Part shown: positions 22,546 to 34,694 of the stretch, in pieces
How the letters are laid out: each line of letters begins with the position of its first letter
Numbering within the stretch: the first letter of the stretch is position 1
Source: Tilletiaria anomala UBC 951
Taxonomy: Eukaryota; Basidiomycota; Exobasidiomycetes; Georgefischeriales; Tilletiariaceae
DNA length: 64,000 nucleotides
Direction: 5' to 3'
Assembly: GCF_000711695.1 (NCBI RefSeq)
Contig: NW_013547021.1
Coordinates: 310,001-374,000 of the forward strand
Made by a program: the position numbers and the translations under genes
The notes under the pieces: generated by a model
Told to the model about the DNA's origin: nothing
Database searches by the model: none
The model's input: the letters and a program-made list of their open reading frames with translations, nothing else

Positions 22546-23500
22546 ATGTCTACTATCCCAGAGCAAATGAAGGCGGCATGCCCCACCAACGTCAAGAAGC
22601 CGATGGGGGTCAAAGCGATCCCAGCGACAAAGGGCCGTAAGGATAGCGAACTGCTGCTAAAGATCGTGGCCGCAGGATGGTGCCACACGGATATACACGT
22701 GTCAGAAGGTACCTAAAATACGGCAGAGCCTTCCCCAGCATGCTCGGCGAGTGTGTGCAAGTAGCCGGATACTAGATACAGGCAACAGCAGTTCACCTGT
22801 CCCATCTCAAGCAATGCTCACACGAACCATTCGGAGCCATTGCGGTCATGGGCCCAAACGCGTCTCGGTATTCAATATTCCAAGGCACTGGGTCGTAACG
22901 TCGTCGCCATTGATAACCGCCAAGAAGGTATCGACTCGGCCAACCGTGTTCCGTCTCACCTCAACCGGGCAAGACCTGCATGGTAGACAGCAATGAGGCA
23001 ATGAAAAAGGTTGGCGACGAGCTCGGCTCAAGCTTCTACGACACCAGTCCAGGCGTCGGCCGTCGTAATCAACGTCAAAGCAGGCTTCCTCCCAAGCTGC
23101 GCGCAAAACCTCCTGTGCAACGGAAGTTTCCCTGTCGATGCCGGCCTGTCTTCATTCAACAGATTGGAGGTTCATCCCTTCGCTTTAAAGTTCAAGAGGC
23201 AACACATCCGAGACAGGCTGACCTGCACACCATGTGAGGCCATCCTCGCCACTCGGAAGGGTTCACTTTACACTTAAAGTTCGCCAAGCGCTAATGTCTA
23301 TGCTTCCTCGCTCTCGCTTGTGAGAAGATAAAGTCAAGGAGCTGCTCGATCTGTACGCGAGCCAAAGGTGCACAACCCATGTCGAGACGACGTATAAGAT
23401 CGACCAGAGCAACGACATGATCGAGCATTACAAGAGTAGTAATGTTAAGGCTCGCCTGTGCATGGTCTTTGTAATGGACCACCCCCGCAGGACGTTGCAT
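22546..23500 (+). pseudogene. Decayed zinc-type alcohol dehydrogenase
   Basis: Fragments of a medium-chain zinc alcohol dehydrogenase appear in the right order but different frames. First comes an intact-looking start (MSTIPEQMKAA) with LLLKIVAAGWCHTDIHVSEG, holding the catalytic-zinc Cys. Next are FPSMLGECVQVAG (normally FP.I.GHE..G.V), FGAIAVMGP and GRNVVAIDNRQEG from the NAD-binding Rossmann fold, then SAVVINVKAGF and PVDAGL. The end is DKVKELLDLYAS and YKIDQSNDMIEHYKSSNVKA, the family's C terminus. In-frame stops follow the first segment at about 22716 and occur repeatedly after; at least three frame changes are needed, and the second zinc-binding region (four cysteines) is missing or unrecognisable. 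No intron set I tried explains this, so it is a relic of a host gene rather than a spliced one. Confidence 0.72.
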
Positions 23501-24974
23501 GATCTTCCGGTGACACGCACAACTGAGCCGAGACGTACATCTCTACAAAAAGTCTGACGACTCCATTAGCCACGTACGCGAGTTCAAGATGTGGAGCGCT
23601 TCGCTACATTACCTTGTATCCAATTGCCCATCCACTGCAATGGAATCGACAACTTGTCCACTATGTTACATCACCTGTGCTACATCCTAGATGTGTACCT
23701 CTTCGAGTTGCTGTCTTCTGCGCGCCCTCGACTTGGCCACTTCGCATCCCTTCCGCAATAAATTGCATAATGGTTGGTCTCAACACCACTCCACACCACA
23801 CCGTCGCGCCGGAGCCTCGTTCCGAGGTGCCTGCCGGCTTGGCGAGATTGCGACAGTGCCACTTTCGCAAAGCAAAGCCCCTCGGAGGGTCCCGAAGGGA
23901 CGAGATCACACAAGGCGATTAAAACTGTGACTTCCAGATTGGATTCTTACACTCTCACAGCATGGAGCTTGCATGTCGGACTCTTCAGTGGGGAAATTAG
24001 AAAAGGATGCGGAGACGCGCCACGGAAGTTAGATGCACACGGGTGATGATGAAGATGGTGGTGGTGCGGTGACCGGAGAACAAGTACCCCGAGGCGTGAT
24101 AGATAGCCAACAAAGAGCTGTGCCGATCTGTGCTTGTTGGACGCGCCACCATCAGTGCCATGTGTGACGTCACAACCACCAAGCCGCCGAGAGTTAGCAT
24201 TTTCACAGCCATTGTGGCCCTGCGCGCTCTAGTAGCTGTTCGACTGGATCGTGAGATCCACGGCATGGCGTTACACTGCAATTAAAAGAGGGCGCTTACA
24301 ATTTGGACAGCGCCAGAACAGTGTAACCTCGCCGGTGCAGTGAGCTCTGTGTTCTGGAGCCCAGCCGCGCTGCTGGAGCGGCACTCAACGTATTTTACCG
24401 CTGTGACCCCTGTTCATCACTTTTCTACGCTTCTCTCGCACCACCAACTTGGGGTTGGCACAGCCCACAGCACTGCAACGGCATCATCGCACATCCATCG
24501 TTCTTCCTATCACACACCTTGAAGGGGTTTTTTTTTGCTAATGAAGCGCTTGTTGCGCTCTTGCACAGTTCCGATTTTGGGTGAAGACGTTTGGCTGCGC
24601 CGCCACACAGAGAGCTCGTCAAATCCTGAGTTTGGAATTCCCACTGGCGACTTCGACTTTGGCTGACTGTTGCTGGAGTTCCTCTGACGTGTGCCATCAA
24701 TGCTAGCCGCCTCTCTCCTCTCTCTGCTGCGTTTGCGTACACAGTGCTGTTTTTGAGGCCAGGCAGGTTGTCTTCATTAAAAAGGCATCCTCCGTTTCTG
24801 CATTCTCTTCCCACCCCCTCTCCGTCAGATATAATTCTGAATCCTGCCACCGCCTTATTTCTGCGAGAATCGAAAACGAAGCTACAGGGAGAGCTAGCTA
24901 GCCTCCAACCTGATTACCAAACGACACTCGAATCCAAACCAACGTGTGCTAGGAGATCAGCAATCAACACAAAA
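23501..24974. other. Intergenic region upstream of the PalI/SUR7 gene
   Basis: About 1.5 kb with no recognisable domain on either strand. Several 60-140 codon frames overlap without conserved features. The right end, with a T-run at 24528-24537 and pyrimidine-rich stretches, should contain the promoter and 5' UTR of the membrane-protein gene. Confidence 0.45.
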
Positions 24975-25912
24975 ATGGCGCGCGGATTCTGCGTTGGACT
25001 CGGTGCGTCATCAACATTTTGAGGGAAACCCTGCATCCCTTGCAGCCTTCTGTACTGACAAATCTAACCACGATGTCAATTCTGGTCAAATAGGGGAGTT
25101 CCTCACGTTTGCAGCGATGGTTCTGGCCATTTTGGTAAACATTGGCCAAATTTCGCGTGAGCACCTCAATAGGTCGCCCCCCCTTCACCACCCTCAGGGA
25201 TAGCAGAACTTATCTTTCACATTTCCCTCTTCTCGCAGAGAACACTGTTGCGAGGCACTTTTACCTAGTTTCGGCTGACCTGACTGGTCTGCAAAACTCG
25301 CTGACGACCAACGCGGCAGCGACAAATGTGCAAGCGCATGACATCTACGCGACCGACCAGGCCTCCCCATTGCTTCAGAACAATGGTCTGCGACAATACT
25401 ACTACTGGGGCATGTACAGCGTCTGTGGAGGAGAGGGTGTCGGGGGCGCGCGGTCCTGCTCTCCAAATGAGTTTGTCCACCGCTTTGAGCCTCTGGACGT
25501 ACTGGAGGCGGACCAGAGCAAGAACTCTGGTTTCAATATCAGCACCGTCCTTCCTAGCGGCACGATCCAGGATAACGCGTACCTTGGTAAATTCTCCAAC
25601 GGCGCTAGTATCATTCTGCTTGCCGGGACAATAGCCGCAGGTCTGGCCTTCCTCGTCAGCTTCCTCGCTCACCACTTCGCCTTCCTCATCTCGGCCCTTC
25701 TCGCGCTTCTCGCTGCTGTCTGCCTTGCCGTTGCAGCTGCTATCTGGACCGCGCTTGTTGCGAAGGTGCGGTCATCTCTTACGAGCGTCAACATTGGCCT
25801 TGTCGTCCACTACGGCCAGTCCATCTGGCTCACCTGGGGCGCTGCTGGCGCATGCCTCCTCGCATTTGTTCCTCTCGTCCTCTCCTGCTGCACTGCCAGG
25901 TCCAAGTACTAG
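24975..25912 (+). CDS. SUR7/PalI family four-helix membrane protein
   Basis: Three exons (24975-25002, 25094-25156, 25239-25912; introns 91 and 82 nt) give 254 aa. Helix 1, FLTFAAMVLAILVNIGQI, is split over exons 1 and 2 and is followed by an extracellular loop with YYYWGMYSVC and a second Cys in RSCSPNEF, the arrangement typical of SUR7/PalI proteins. Three further helices follow (IILLAGTIAAGLAFLVSFLA, FLISALLALLAAVCLAVAAA and WGAAGACLLAFVPLVLSCC). The C-terminal tail is only about six residues, unlike the long cytosolic tail of PalI/RIM9 pH sensors, so an eisosome or cortical SUR7-like role is as likely as pH signalling. Without the first two short exons the protein would lack helix 1, which decided the start. 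Confidence 0.85.
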
Positions 25913-26339
25913 AGTCAATCAGCGGACAAAGAGGGATTATTGGAAGTCAATCCGGCTTGACTTCATCGCTCGCACCATTCTCCACCTTCACAACTTTATT
26001 TACGACACGATAATTTGCTGATACTTCCCTCTGCTGGCGGAATATGACGCACCTGCTGAAACGGCGCGACGAAAATCATGCAGATCGAATTAAGTAAAGC
26101 CCACGGCCTCAAGTCTCACCGTATTTTTGACTTTGGTTGTTATTCTGGTCATGCTTCCAGCGCACGCGATCCTTGTGGTTAGGCTCGGTAGCAACATTTC
26201 CCAATACCCCACTGTTTGCATTCACGCAAGAATGAAAGGAGAGCGAGTTGCATCTTATAATTGTTAGAATTCCTGAAGTAAATATATTAAAATAGGTCCA
26301 GGAGCGAGGCTGAAGCAGGTTTGCTATAGTGTCACTTGA
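25913..26339. other. Convergent 3' spacer
   Basis: A 427-bp AT-richer spacer between the 3' ends of the PalI/SUR7 gene and the alpha/beta-hydrolase. It probably holds both polyadenylation regions. No open frame of note. Confidence 0.5.
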
Positions 26340-27926
26340 TCAAGCCTTTGCACTTTTCTTATCTTCAAGGTCGGCTAGCCAGAGCTTGACGCGCCTCCAG
26401 ACAACCTTGCTTTCGGGGATGAGGGCCGGGTTGGTGCCCATGTCGTGGTGCATGCCAGGCGACACGAGCCATTCGGCGTCGACGCCGGCCTGCCTAGCCT
26501 TGTCGAGGAACATCCTTCCTTCGTCCAGCAGCGTCTCTGCGCCGCCAGCATGCACGAACAGCGGCGGAAGCTCAGCGAACTCATCCGGCTCCATGTGAAC
26601 CGGACTGAGCCACGCGTCCTTCGTGGAGATGGGGAGCGACTTGATGTACTGCGGTCCTATGCCAAGACAGTCGGTGCCCCAATTGGAATACGCGGCGGTG
26701 ATGATGTCGTACTTGAGGTTCACCGCTCGACTGGCGAAATCCTCGTTCTCGATTGTTACCCAGGGAGATAGGAGCAACAGGCCGGGCTGCTTGCCAGATT
26801 GGCCCTTGGTGAGCTCCGCAGGAAGGTGGGACCAGACGTCGCGCATCCAGCGGTTGAAGAGGACCGTAGTGAAGCCTCCGTACGAGTCGCCGCCAACGTA
26901 CACCTGTGACGAGTCGTAGCCGAGATCGCGTGTGAGATAGAGCCAAGCGCCCAGAGTCTGCAAGACCGTGGTCGGGTACCTGGCATATGGAGCCAGGTCG
27001 TAGTCCACAGCTACAAAACGAATTGAAATGACATGTTAGTGAGGGCGGCTCGTGCTCGAGTGGAACATGGCTCACGTAGCAACTATTCACATAATATATC
27101 GACATTGGCTGTCCGCGCGAGGTTCTTCGCGAGCGTGTCTCCCATGAACATGTCACCAGCTGCGAAGGAGACTCCAGCACCGCCGTCTTTGTGTAACCGG
27201 CAGTCCGGAGGGGTTCAGTTGAGCTATGACAGCCGGATATGAAATCAGGTCCCCAGCCATGTACTTACGGATGTACAGAAGGACAGGACGTTTCCTCTTC
27301 TCATTGTCACCCGGATTAGGAGGCATGATTCCGGGACTACGCATGTACCAGAAAGCCCTGCACCTCGCCTTTGCCCAGTAGGGCTGAATCAGAGGCCTGC
27401 CAACGTACCTCGGGCTCGAGACAACCTGATCCACCTTGTTCGGCACGTTCACGCTGAGGATACCACGAAGCATCTCTGGCGGCGGGGGGTTGAACCAGAC
27501 ACGGTCGAGGCGCTTGGCCTTGATCTTGAGGCGTTGTTGGGTCTTGTTGTCGGCCATTATGGACACACCAGCAGAAGAGAACGAAATGGCTTGGAGCAGT
27601 GGAGCTAGACGGGAAGTTTCCCGCCATCCATTCTCCTTATTAGGGATGGGCGAGAAGCGAATGAGGCCCATGCAGATGATGGCGATGCGGACGAGCTCAG
27701 TAAATACGCCAACCTTAAAGCTCCAGAGAGGGTGCCGACGCAGGAATGGGAAGATGTTCTTGAGAATAATGAACGGAGCTGTTGTGAGGACGACCGGGGT
27801 GGTGAAGGCATGTTGGAGGATCAGTCGCAGGAGGGGTAGCCAAAAGTGGCGCCGCGGGATTCTAGCGTTGCGCGCAGCCGCAACCGCCAGCAGGTCCAGC
27901 TCGGACAATTTCGATTCGGAAGCCAT
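26340..27926 (-). CDS. Alpha/beta-hydrolase, lipase/esterase (HSL-like) family
   Basis: Three exons (27926-27269, 27186-27091, 27010-26340; introns 82 and 80 nt) give 474 aa. Splicing creates the oxyanion motif LLYIHGGAG, absent in the unspliced frame, and joins NVDIL to SVDYDLAPYARYP, which fixes both introns. The nucleophile elbow is GGDSYGG; the acid lies in or near HAGGAETLLDEG, and the catalytic His in PGMHHDM near the C terminus. This HGG + GDS[AY]G layout is the hormone-sensitive-lipase/steryl-acetyl-hydrolase clan. The first 220 residues carry hydrophobic stretches (LILQHAFTTPVVLTTAPFII and VRIAIICMGLI) suggesting membrane association. The start MASESKLSEL is the first Met after a region without protein-like composition. 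The gene lies head-to-head with a Zn2Cys6 regulator. The substrate cannot be told from sequence. Confidence 0.85.
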
Positions 27927-28908
27927 AATGATAATAACCGGCCGCTTTTGAGGCAAGGCGTGGCATACGGAGGTGTCGGCGAGTAGCGACGCGGCCGGTG
28001 GCAGAGAGAGAGCTGTGCACGGGGTGTCGACCGTGGATGCCTCACTGCGACTCACTTGCAGATGCGCATGCGTGGAGCCTGGAGACCCGATTGCGACAGA
28101 AGATTGAAGCTTTGCTTTGAAGAGGATGACGCCAGGGGATGAGATACCAATCACCGTACAATCGGATAGTGTGTATTGTGCACATCCAAGAGAGAACTCG
28201 AAAGTGTGGGGACAGTCGAACAGCCGACAGCTTGCCGGCAGGCGATGTGTGGCCTGTGAGCCTCGTGAAAGCCCCGCCGGCCGCCAAAGACGTCGAGAGA
28301 CCCCTGGGTGCATAACCCTAGTTGGGGACAGCGCTGTTTGCGTTTGTGGTGACTTCCCCGCAATTGTGTCTGACACCGATGCTAACTTTGACTTGGAGTT
28401 CAGAACTAGGCGATGTTAGCTGTCTAAATAATAAGTGATAGTGCGGGTTGCGGATCGGATGAGCGAGAGACGACGGCCGAGGGTCTAGTCTTTGGTCCAT
28501 CCGACTTCCCTGTCTGCACCATCTCTCCATTACTCTGCTCTTGAAGCGACCCACATCTAATATGTAGGTGTAGGTGGATTCCCAAGCTGATGGCTGATCA
28601 TGTGAGGAGTAACCGCCAACGACTGGTATTGCCATGCTGTGAGCTGATGGACTTGCAAATAGGTTGCCACACCATAAATAGATTGCGGACTTGACTTTAT
28701 TAATGATCAGGACTTGCAGCGGGCTAGGCATACTGGCGATGAGCTGACAGGTGGACAGTCAGAGAAGACTCAAAAGGGCATCCATCATATGTGAGCGGAG
28801 CTCACAACGCTGCTTGAAACCCGACGTGGGGGGAACTTGTTGCTGACTTGACCGCGATTTGAACTCGCAACGCGTATTCACCGTCTCGTTTCACAATCGA
28901 AACATGAA
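27927..28908. promoter_or_regulatory. Divergent promoter region of esterase and Zn2Cys6 factor
   Basis: About 980 bp between two divergently transcribed genes, so it should hold both promoters. I see no reading frame with recognisable domains and no obvious CGG-N-CCG dimer site I would call with confidence. A tRNA-His-like fragment on the minus strand near 28857-28925 was examined and rejected. Confidence 0.5.
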
Positions 28909-31900
28909 TTGCCATTGAACATCCACAAGGTAGCAACATCATCCTTGATCGCCTTCTGCTGTGCGAAAAGCCGAACAACGCATCGACGGCGCCATCCCGC
29001 TGGTAGTAGGGAATCTATCGCTGCAGAAGTCCATTGCTCAATCGGCGCGGGAGAACTTCATGTGCAACCGATGGACACCAGATCATTAGAAGGGTCTGAG
29101 CCGTCAGCTGCCACCCATGCGGCCAGCTGGGCTCAGCTGTGCCAGCCTTCATCGACAGCAGCGCAGCTCTCGTCTGCTTCTGTGTCTTTTAACAGCCTGC
29201 AGCTGAATGTACCTGCCCTGCCTACCACTTTCCCTTCAGCAGGCATCTGGACCAAATCACCAGAGACATCGACGCAGGCGACGACGAGCCCTAATGTCAC
29301 AGAGCAGGCCCCTCCCCTTCCCATCAATCGCTTGACTCCTTCTTGCTCGCGCTGCCGCATCAAAAAGCTGCGCTGCGATCGGAAGCAGCCATGCGGGCAT
29401 TGCATCGCCCGAGGCCTGGAGGCCGGGTGCCACAAGGATGAACGGTTGCAGAGAAAATCGACCAAGAACTTGGGAGTGCTCCCCACAAAGGCGAGTCGGT
29501 CAGGGGAGACGAAGCAATGCGCAGAAGGGACTTCGCAGCAGCAGAGTATGGCAAAGAACGTGGCGGCAGTCAAGACGGCCGAGAACGCAAAAGCAATTGC
29601 GAGAGGGAAACAAGGGGACATTATCACCGTAGAGGCTGCGAGAGAAGGCGCCGAACTCGAGGCGGCAGATGCAGAGATCCATCGACTCCGCGCTCGCGTT
29701 GCCGAGCTTGAGCAGGCGGCGCTCAAGCCATCGGGCCAGTTTCCGCCTGGCTCATTTGCATCGACAGTGACGTATTGTCCCCAGCTCGCTGGCTCATCGT
29801 CCGCCGGGAGGGCTTCTGTACCTTCCTGGCCGCCATCAACGAATGCGACTTCATCAGTGCCTAGCTCGGTGGAGGACTCTTTTAAGTCGTCGAAGAGCCG
29901 GAGGCTGGCATACGACAGAAGTCAGCCGGGTGCGAGGTCTCCTTTCGCCAACGCCGCGCCGCTGTTGCTGTCGCCTAGCCCGGTGGAAGCGGCTGCGGTC
30001 GCGCTTGAGTCCTTTGTTGCACCCGGGTCTATGGCTGCGCTAGAGCCTCCATTGGGCGCAGAATGGATCACTCCCTTCAAGTCGCTCGTGTCAAGCGCAG
30101 GACCCGATGCACGCTTCATCCCGCGCAGCGTTCACGCCAACAGCACCGTTGCCGATGATCAGCTCCACCCATACTGGTGCCCTTCCTCGGCATCTATGCC
30201 GCACCTAGAACGCCAGACGAGACGTCAAGAGCTGATTCAGTTACTCAAGAGGACCAAGGCGTCGCTGCCTTTTGTGCAAATTGAAACTGAGCTTCTCTTG
30301 GTTTTCGTGAGTGCTCCCTTATTTTTTATCGGTTTATAATTCTCGGCCGCTAACTTCTAATGTTTTGAAATCTGCCGTGCCAGCGTATTCGCGTCAACCA
30401 TATCATCGGGCATTGTATCTATGTTCCACGGCTGCGACAGGATCTCGCCGACGTTCGACAATTGTCGGTACATGCATTAGCAGCGTCCCCCTATGGTCAA
30501 GACCCGAGTCGCCTGGCGCTCATTTGCATGATTGTGAGTCGTTCATTGCACAGAGAAGAATCGCACGGAAATGCTGACAACCGAGAGCTTGATGCAACAG
30601 CTCGCTGTGTCTTTCCGGATCTACCCGGTGAATAAGCCAGGAATTCTGACAGACGAAGCAGCCTTCAACGCCATCTCCTCGCTCAAACTACAAGGGCAAG
30701 ATGCGTCGCTCAAGTGGCACTCTCTTGCCTTGGAATGCCTCGCCTTTGACAAGGTCTGGGAGTTTGTCTCACTCGCTGGTCTCCAGGCTGCAAGTCTGCT
30801 GTATCTCTACTCACAAGATTCTCAAGAATTCTTGCAGGTGGTTCATCGGTCAGCCATTCAAAGCGCGATTCACATGGGCCTGAATCGGCTGCCGGCAATT
30901 GCAGCAGAAGGGGGTCCAGGCGAAGCGTTGCAGGATCGAGTTCAGAATTTTTTGCGGAGAGAGCTAGGAGTCAGGATCTGGTGGAATCTTACTGTGAAAG
31001 ACTGGTGCAACGCCGCACGGACGTACACATGCGCGATCGATGAGGACCAAGTAACAACCCGCTGGCCGCTGGACGTGTCGGACGCCAACATTCAAGCCTA
31101 CCTCGACGGACGCAGTGACAACGTTCGCATGAACACACTCTCCCATCTCGAAGAATACAACGAGATGAGCTTCGTCTTTGCCCAGCTTGAGCTCGCCTTC
31201 ATCTCCAAAGCATCAGTCGATCTCATGAACAAGCAATTCCAACAAGGCCAAGCAAGACTCGTGTGGAACGACGAGAACAAGGCAAATATCGATGCGCAGC
31301 TGACTGCATACATGCGCCGCTTGCCGCACTACTTTAAGCCTGAAAGTACAGCCGTCTCACCTCCGCCCATGGTCATTCAACGCTGGCTCATCAATCAGCA
31401 GGTCTTTGACGTCATGCTCAAGCTTCATCGCTCAAAGCTTTCGACCCCAAATGGCAGGGCCTCATGCCTTGCACTGGCTCACAGCATCCTTAGCTCTCAC
31501 AAGGTGTGTTCTTCGTCATGCACGTGTCGAACATTCCCTTAAATACTCACTCGCATGTCTTGATTTACTGCTGTAGCGGGTCAGGAAAGCTTGCCCCATC
31601 ATCGACCACTTTTCCATCAATGATCTGCATCTGCTTGGCGCCACACTAGTCATCATGATCGACCTCCGCCTTTCCGACGTTGGGACCAGCGAACGTCGTG
31701 ATATTGTGGAAAAGGTTCGAGAGGTGTACCGATCGCTTCAGGCTTCCGACAAGTCCTCAACGCGCGCTCTCGCCATTGTACGGACCTTGCTGGCGGAAGA
31801 AGAGCGACACAGCCAGGCGATGGAGGCAGGACCCTCACCGCCACGCTCGCTGGCTGAAAAGCACGCCGATGTGCTCGAGCTGGCGAATCGTACGGTCAAA

Positions 31901-32221
31901 GAAGCGGTCAAGTCTCAGTCGGCAGGACAATCAGACGGTAGCCTGCTGGAGGTCTCGCAGATAACACTTGGTGTTCTTCCGATGGTGTGCGCGCCATGGG
32001 GTCCGCCGTGGCCACCGCGTACAAATTCTGAGGAGCGCGACGAGGACATTGACATCATCCAAACATTGCCACAACTCGCATCGTCGTCGGTTTCTGGATT
32101 GTCTCCGTTACCCATGCTCCAGCAACCAGCCACGACTGCTGCTGCCATGGCCACGGCCACACCAGACCAACTGTTCGATTGGCTCTTGGCCGGCGAAAGA
32201 CTCCCCGCTCCGCAACTTTGA
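28909..32221 (+). CDS. Zn2Cys6 fungal transcription factor
   Basis: Four exons (28909-30306, 30384-30533, 30601-31503, 31577-32221; introns 77, 67 and 73 nt) give 1031 aa. The DNA-binding cluster at about residues 146-174 starts CSRCRIKKLRC and ends with the sixth Cys of EAGC; its spacing C-x2-C-x6-C-x5-C-x2-C-x8-C is canonical. A heptad-like stretch (LEAADAEIHRLRARVAELEQ) around residue 250 can form a dimerising coiled coil. After a Ser/Ala-rich linker, exons 2-4 carry the middle-homology region (fungal specific transcription factor domain): PRLRQDLADVRQ, WEFVSLAGLQAASLLYLY, HRSAIQSAIHMGLNRLP and ELGVRIWWNLTVKDW. The start is uncertain; a Met at 29071 would also keep all domains. The divergent esterase is a candidate target (inference). 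The effector is unknown. Confidence 0.88.
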
Positions 32222-33107
32222 TGGAAGACGGCTCCGGATCATTCTCGGTACTTGGCTTGCTCGAACAGTGTTTACGAAGCCATAGAGATATGCTGTAACA
32301 ACAGATGTCACCGCACAACGATACCTCATCTTATTACGTCGCATCCCGTTCAAATTGCATTGAATTCGATCTGACACATCCATTGTCCACCACAGGTGAG
32401 ATAGAATTGCACAAGGTGACAGTGGACCCAGCGTCCTTGCCGCGGGTCGTCACGTAGAAGGTGCCATGAAAGCCACGCATGGGTCCCTGTGCCTCCCTCG
32501 TCACGCGTCACACCGCGCTGAGCGACTGGAAGATCAAATGGGAATAACTTGCAAATTGGACGCATGCCTGACCTCGAGCCAGTCCTACGCGCGGAGGGGA
32601 GCATCCTCGCTTCTGCCACCATCCCCGAACAGAGTTCCCAGCGGCCTCCTTCCCCTCACGGCCTCGTTCTCCGATCTGTTGTGGGGTTCGCTCAGCATCA
32701 GTCGCGCAGTGCGTGACCCCACATGCGCACAGCATATCACGGCGTCGTCGAGTTCCGCCATCTGGGGACCCCCATTTCTGGCTCATCTCTCTGGCTGATC
32801 CTCCCCCTCCCCCACTTGCTGCGTCATCTCGCTTTTCGCACCGTTCCCGCTCTTTCCAGGCAATGGCATGTGCCCCCTTTCACGTCTGTTCCACTCACAT
32901 GGCACCTACTTGCACAGAGCGCATAAACATACCTAATTCAAATTGATGGATTGTCCTCCCCCGCTTTCGGCTGTAAGGGATATATAAAGCTTAAGGTTGT
33001 TCGCCCCAACTCTTGCACAATATCTCTCTGCAATGTGCACCATATTGCTCCCTTCCACGGCGCTCGAAAATCGGAACACGTTACACCCTCAAAGCAACGA
33101 GCGCACA
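32222..33107. other. Intergenic region before the SigF NTF2-like gene
   Basis: About 890 bp; no conserved frame on either strand. Its right end has a clear TATA-like box at 32981-32988 and pyrimidine-rich sequence (32795-32870), consistent with a promoter for the downstream gene. Confidence 0.5.
32981..32988 (+). promoter_or_regulatory. TATA box
   Basis: TATATAAA, 120 bp upstream of the start codon of the SigF NTF2-like gene, at a spacing usual for fungal promoters. Assigned by sequence and position only. Confidence 0.5.
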
Positions 33108-34694
33108 ATGAGCATCACCGTTGACAACGCCAGGGAGTCCGTGCCGCGTAAGTGTGTACGCGCGAAGCGCAAGCAAACACATAGCTACAATTGCTGTCCG
33201 TGGATTCTGACATCGCTGCTACGACGTGTCTTGCAGTGCTGGCCAAGAACCTGTTAAGCAAAGATCCGGTCTTATTCAACTCTGCCATCAACACGCACTT
33301 CGCCGCGCACTCCACTTACAAGGGCCACGGTCTCCAGTTACGTGGTGCCAGTGGAATCAAACACGTGGCTTACCTTCTCAACTCATTTGGCGCCGGACGG
33401 GCCGCTCTTCTGGATGAGAGATCAGTATCATTCGAACCTGGGTGAGTGCATTCATCGATATATATCGCAATGATAGCGCTAAATATGTGCACTTCGTGCA
33501 CCAAGCGAGAAGATCGCAAAAGTAGAAGCAATTCGGTTCTTAAAACCGCGCTTCTTCCCTTTCTTCGAGCTGGCCATGCCCGTGCGCACCACGATCATAT
33601 TTGAGGCCCCAAGCGGCGTCGATAAACAGGACAACGTGGGAGAGATTGATCAACGGCTGCTCGTCTCCAGGTTTGAAGATGAATGGTACGCTGAGAAGCT
33701 GATAAAGACCTTTCCCATCGCGGGCAATATGTGAGCAGTCCAGCATCAAACCGCTAACTTCGGAGTACGCTGAGATCACTTCTGTCCTGAACAGCTATGT
33801 CAAACTATTCGCTCCGATCGTATCCTTCATCGTCCTGACCGTCGCGAATGTGTTCTTCAAATTCACTCGCTCGTTCCGCACCTCAGCTCGCCACGCATTT
33901 GACGCTGTCGAGCCGCGAGCCAAGTCGATCGGCACTCGTGCGGACCACATTGTCCCTCAAACAGTCAAAGCGGGCCTACATCGCGGTATTGATGATGGCA
34001 TGAACCTTGCACATGGTTACGGAGAGAAGACGGTCAATTTCGTCACCAGTGTTGCGAAGAGACCTTTGGAGCTGGCCGAATGGATATCGCAAAAGGGCGT
34101 TGCGTGAGTTTTTCACTCTCGAGGATACCATCAGGATGTAGTGCTGATAAACGCGAGACGAGCAGCACTGTCAACGCCTTCCTACCGAAAGCTCTCGCGT
34201 TGCCCAAGCCTTATCTTCTATCCTATGATGATGACTCGATCTATATGCCCTCGCTTAAGAAGAGGCCAGCGGATAGCAGCAACGATAACGCACAGCAGCG
34301 CAAGAGGCACGAGGCGGAAGCTGATCTCGCCACGCAATCAGCCGTGCCCGAATCTGAGGCTACGGACGAGGTGCCGCCGCAAAACGACAGCACACCGCAC
34401 TCGCCTGTCGCGGCTACGGTCCAGATCGAGCCAAAAGAGGACAGCCAATTCGGCCAACACAGCATCGACATCGCATCTCGCATTGGCAGCGACGTGGCCA
34501 ATGACCCGGCGCCCTTGGCTGGTGACGTGCAGAAAGAGTCATTTTACGACAAAATCACTCATGGGCAGCACGCAGAGGACAACCGTAATTCTGGCGGCGC
34601 AAATCATGCCAGTGGCTCTGGTGGTCAAGGGCATGGCCATGGTCAAGGCCAGAAGCACAAGAACCGGAAGAAGAAAGGCAAGAACGGCAAGTAA
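33108..34694 (+). CDS. SigF-like NTF2-fold domain protein, membrane-anchored, charged tail
   Basis: Five exons (33108-33147, 33237-33441, 33506-33730, 33795-34103, 34166-34694; introns 62-89 nt) give 435 aa, every join in frame. The first 200 residues (LLSKDPVLFNSAINTHFAAH, SGIKHVAYLLNSF, EKIAKVEAIRFLKPRFFPFF, MPVRTTIIFEAP) resemble the SigF-like NTF2-like proteins conserved in basidiomycetes. A membrane segment LFAPIVSFIVLTVANVFF follows near residue 160. The C-terminal 170 residues are hydrophilic, with Glu/Asp/Lys-rich stretches and a terminal Gly/His-rich GQGHGHGQGQKHKNRKKKGK tail. No catalytic residues can be claimed and the function is unknown. Membrane attachment plus a cone-like NTF2 fold would fit binding of a small lipid or sterol, but that is inference. 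Confidence 0.75.

Noticed and set aside
28857-28925. tRNA-His-like fragment on the minus strand (anticodon-loop-like TTGTGAA, T-arm-like GCGAGTTCAAATCGCG).
   Set aside because: The T stem needs a mismatch or a missing base, the anticodon stem has an A-A clash, the space between arms is too long, and no 5' acceptor strand matches the 3' one. At best a degenerate tRNA relic; chance is as likely.
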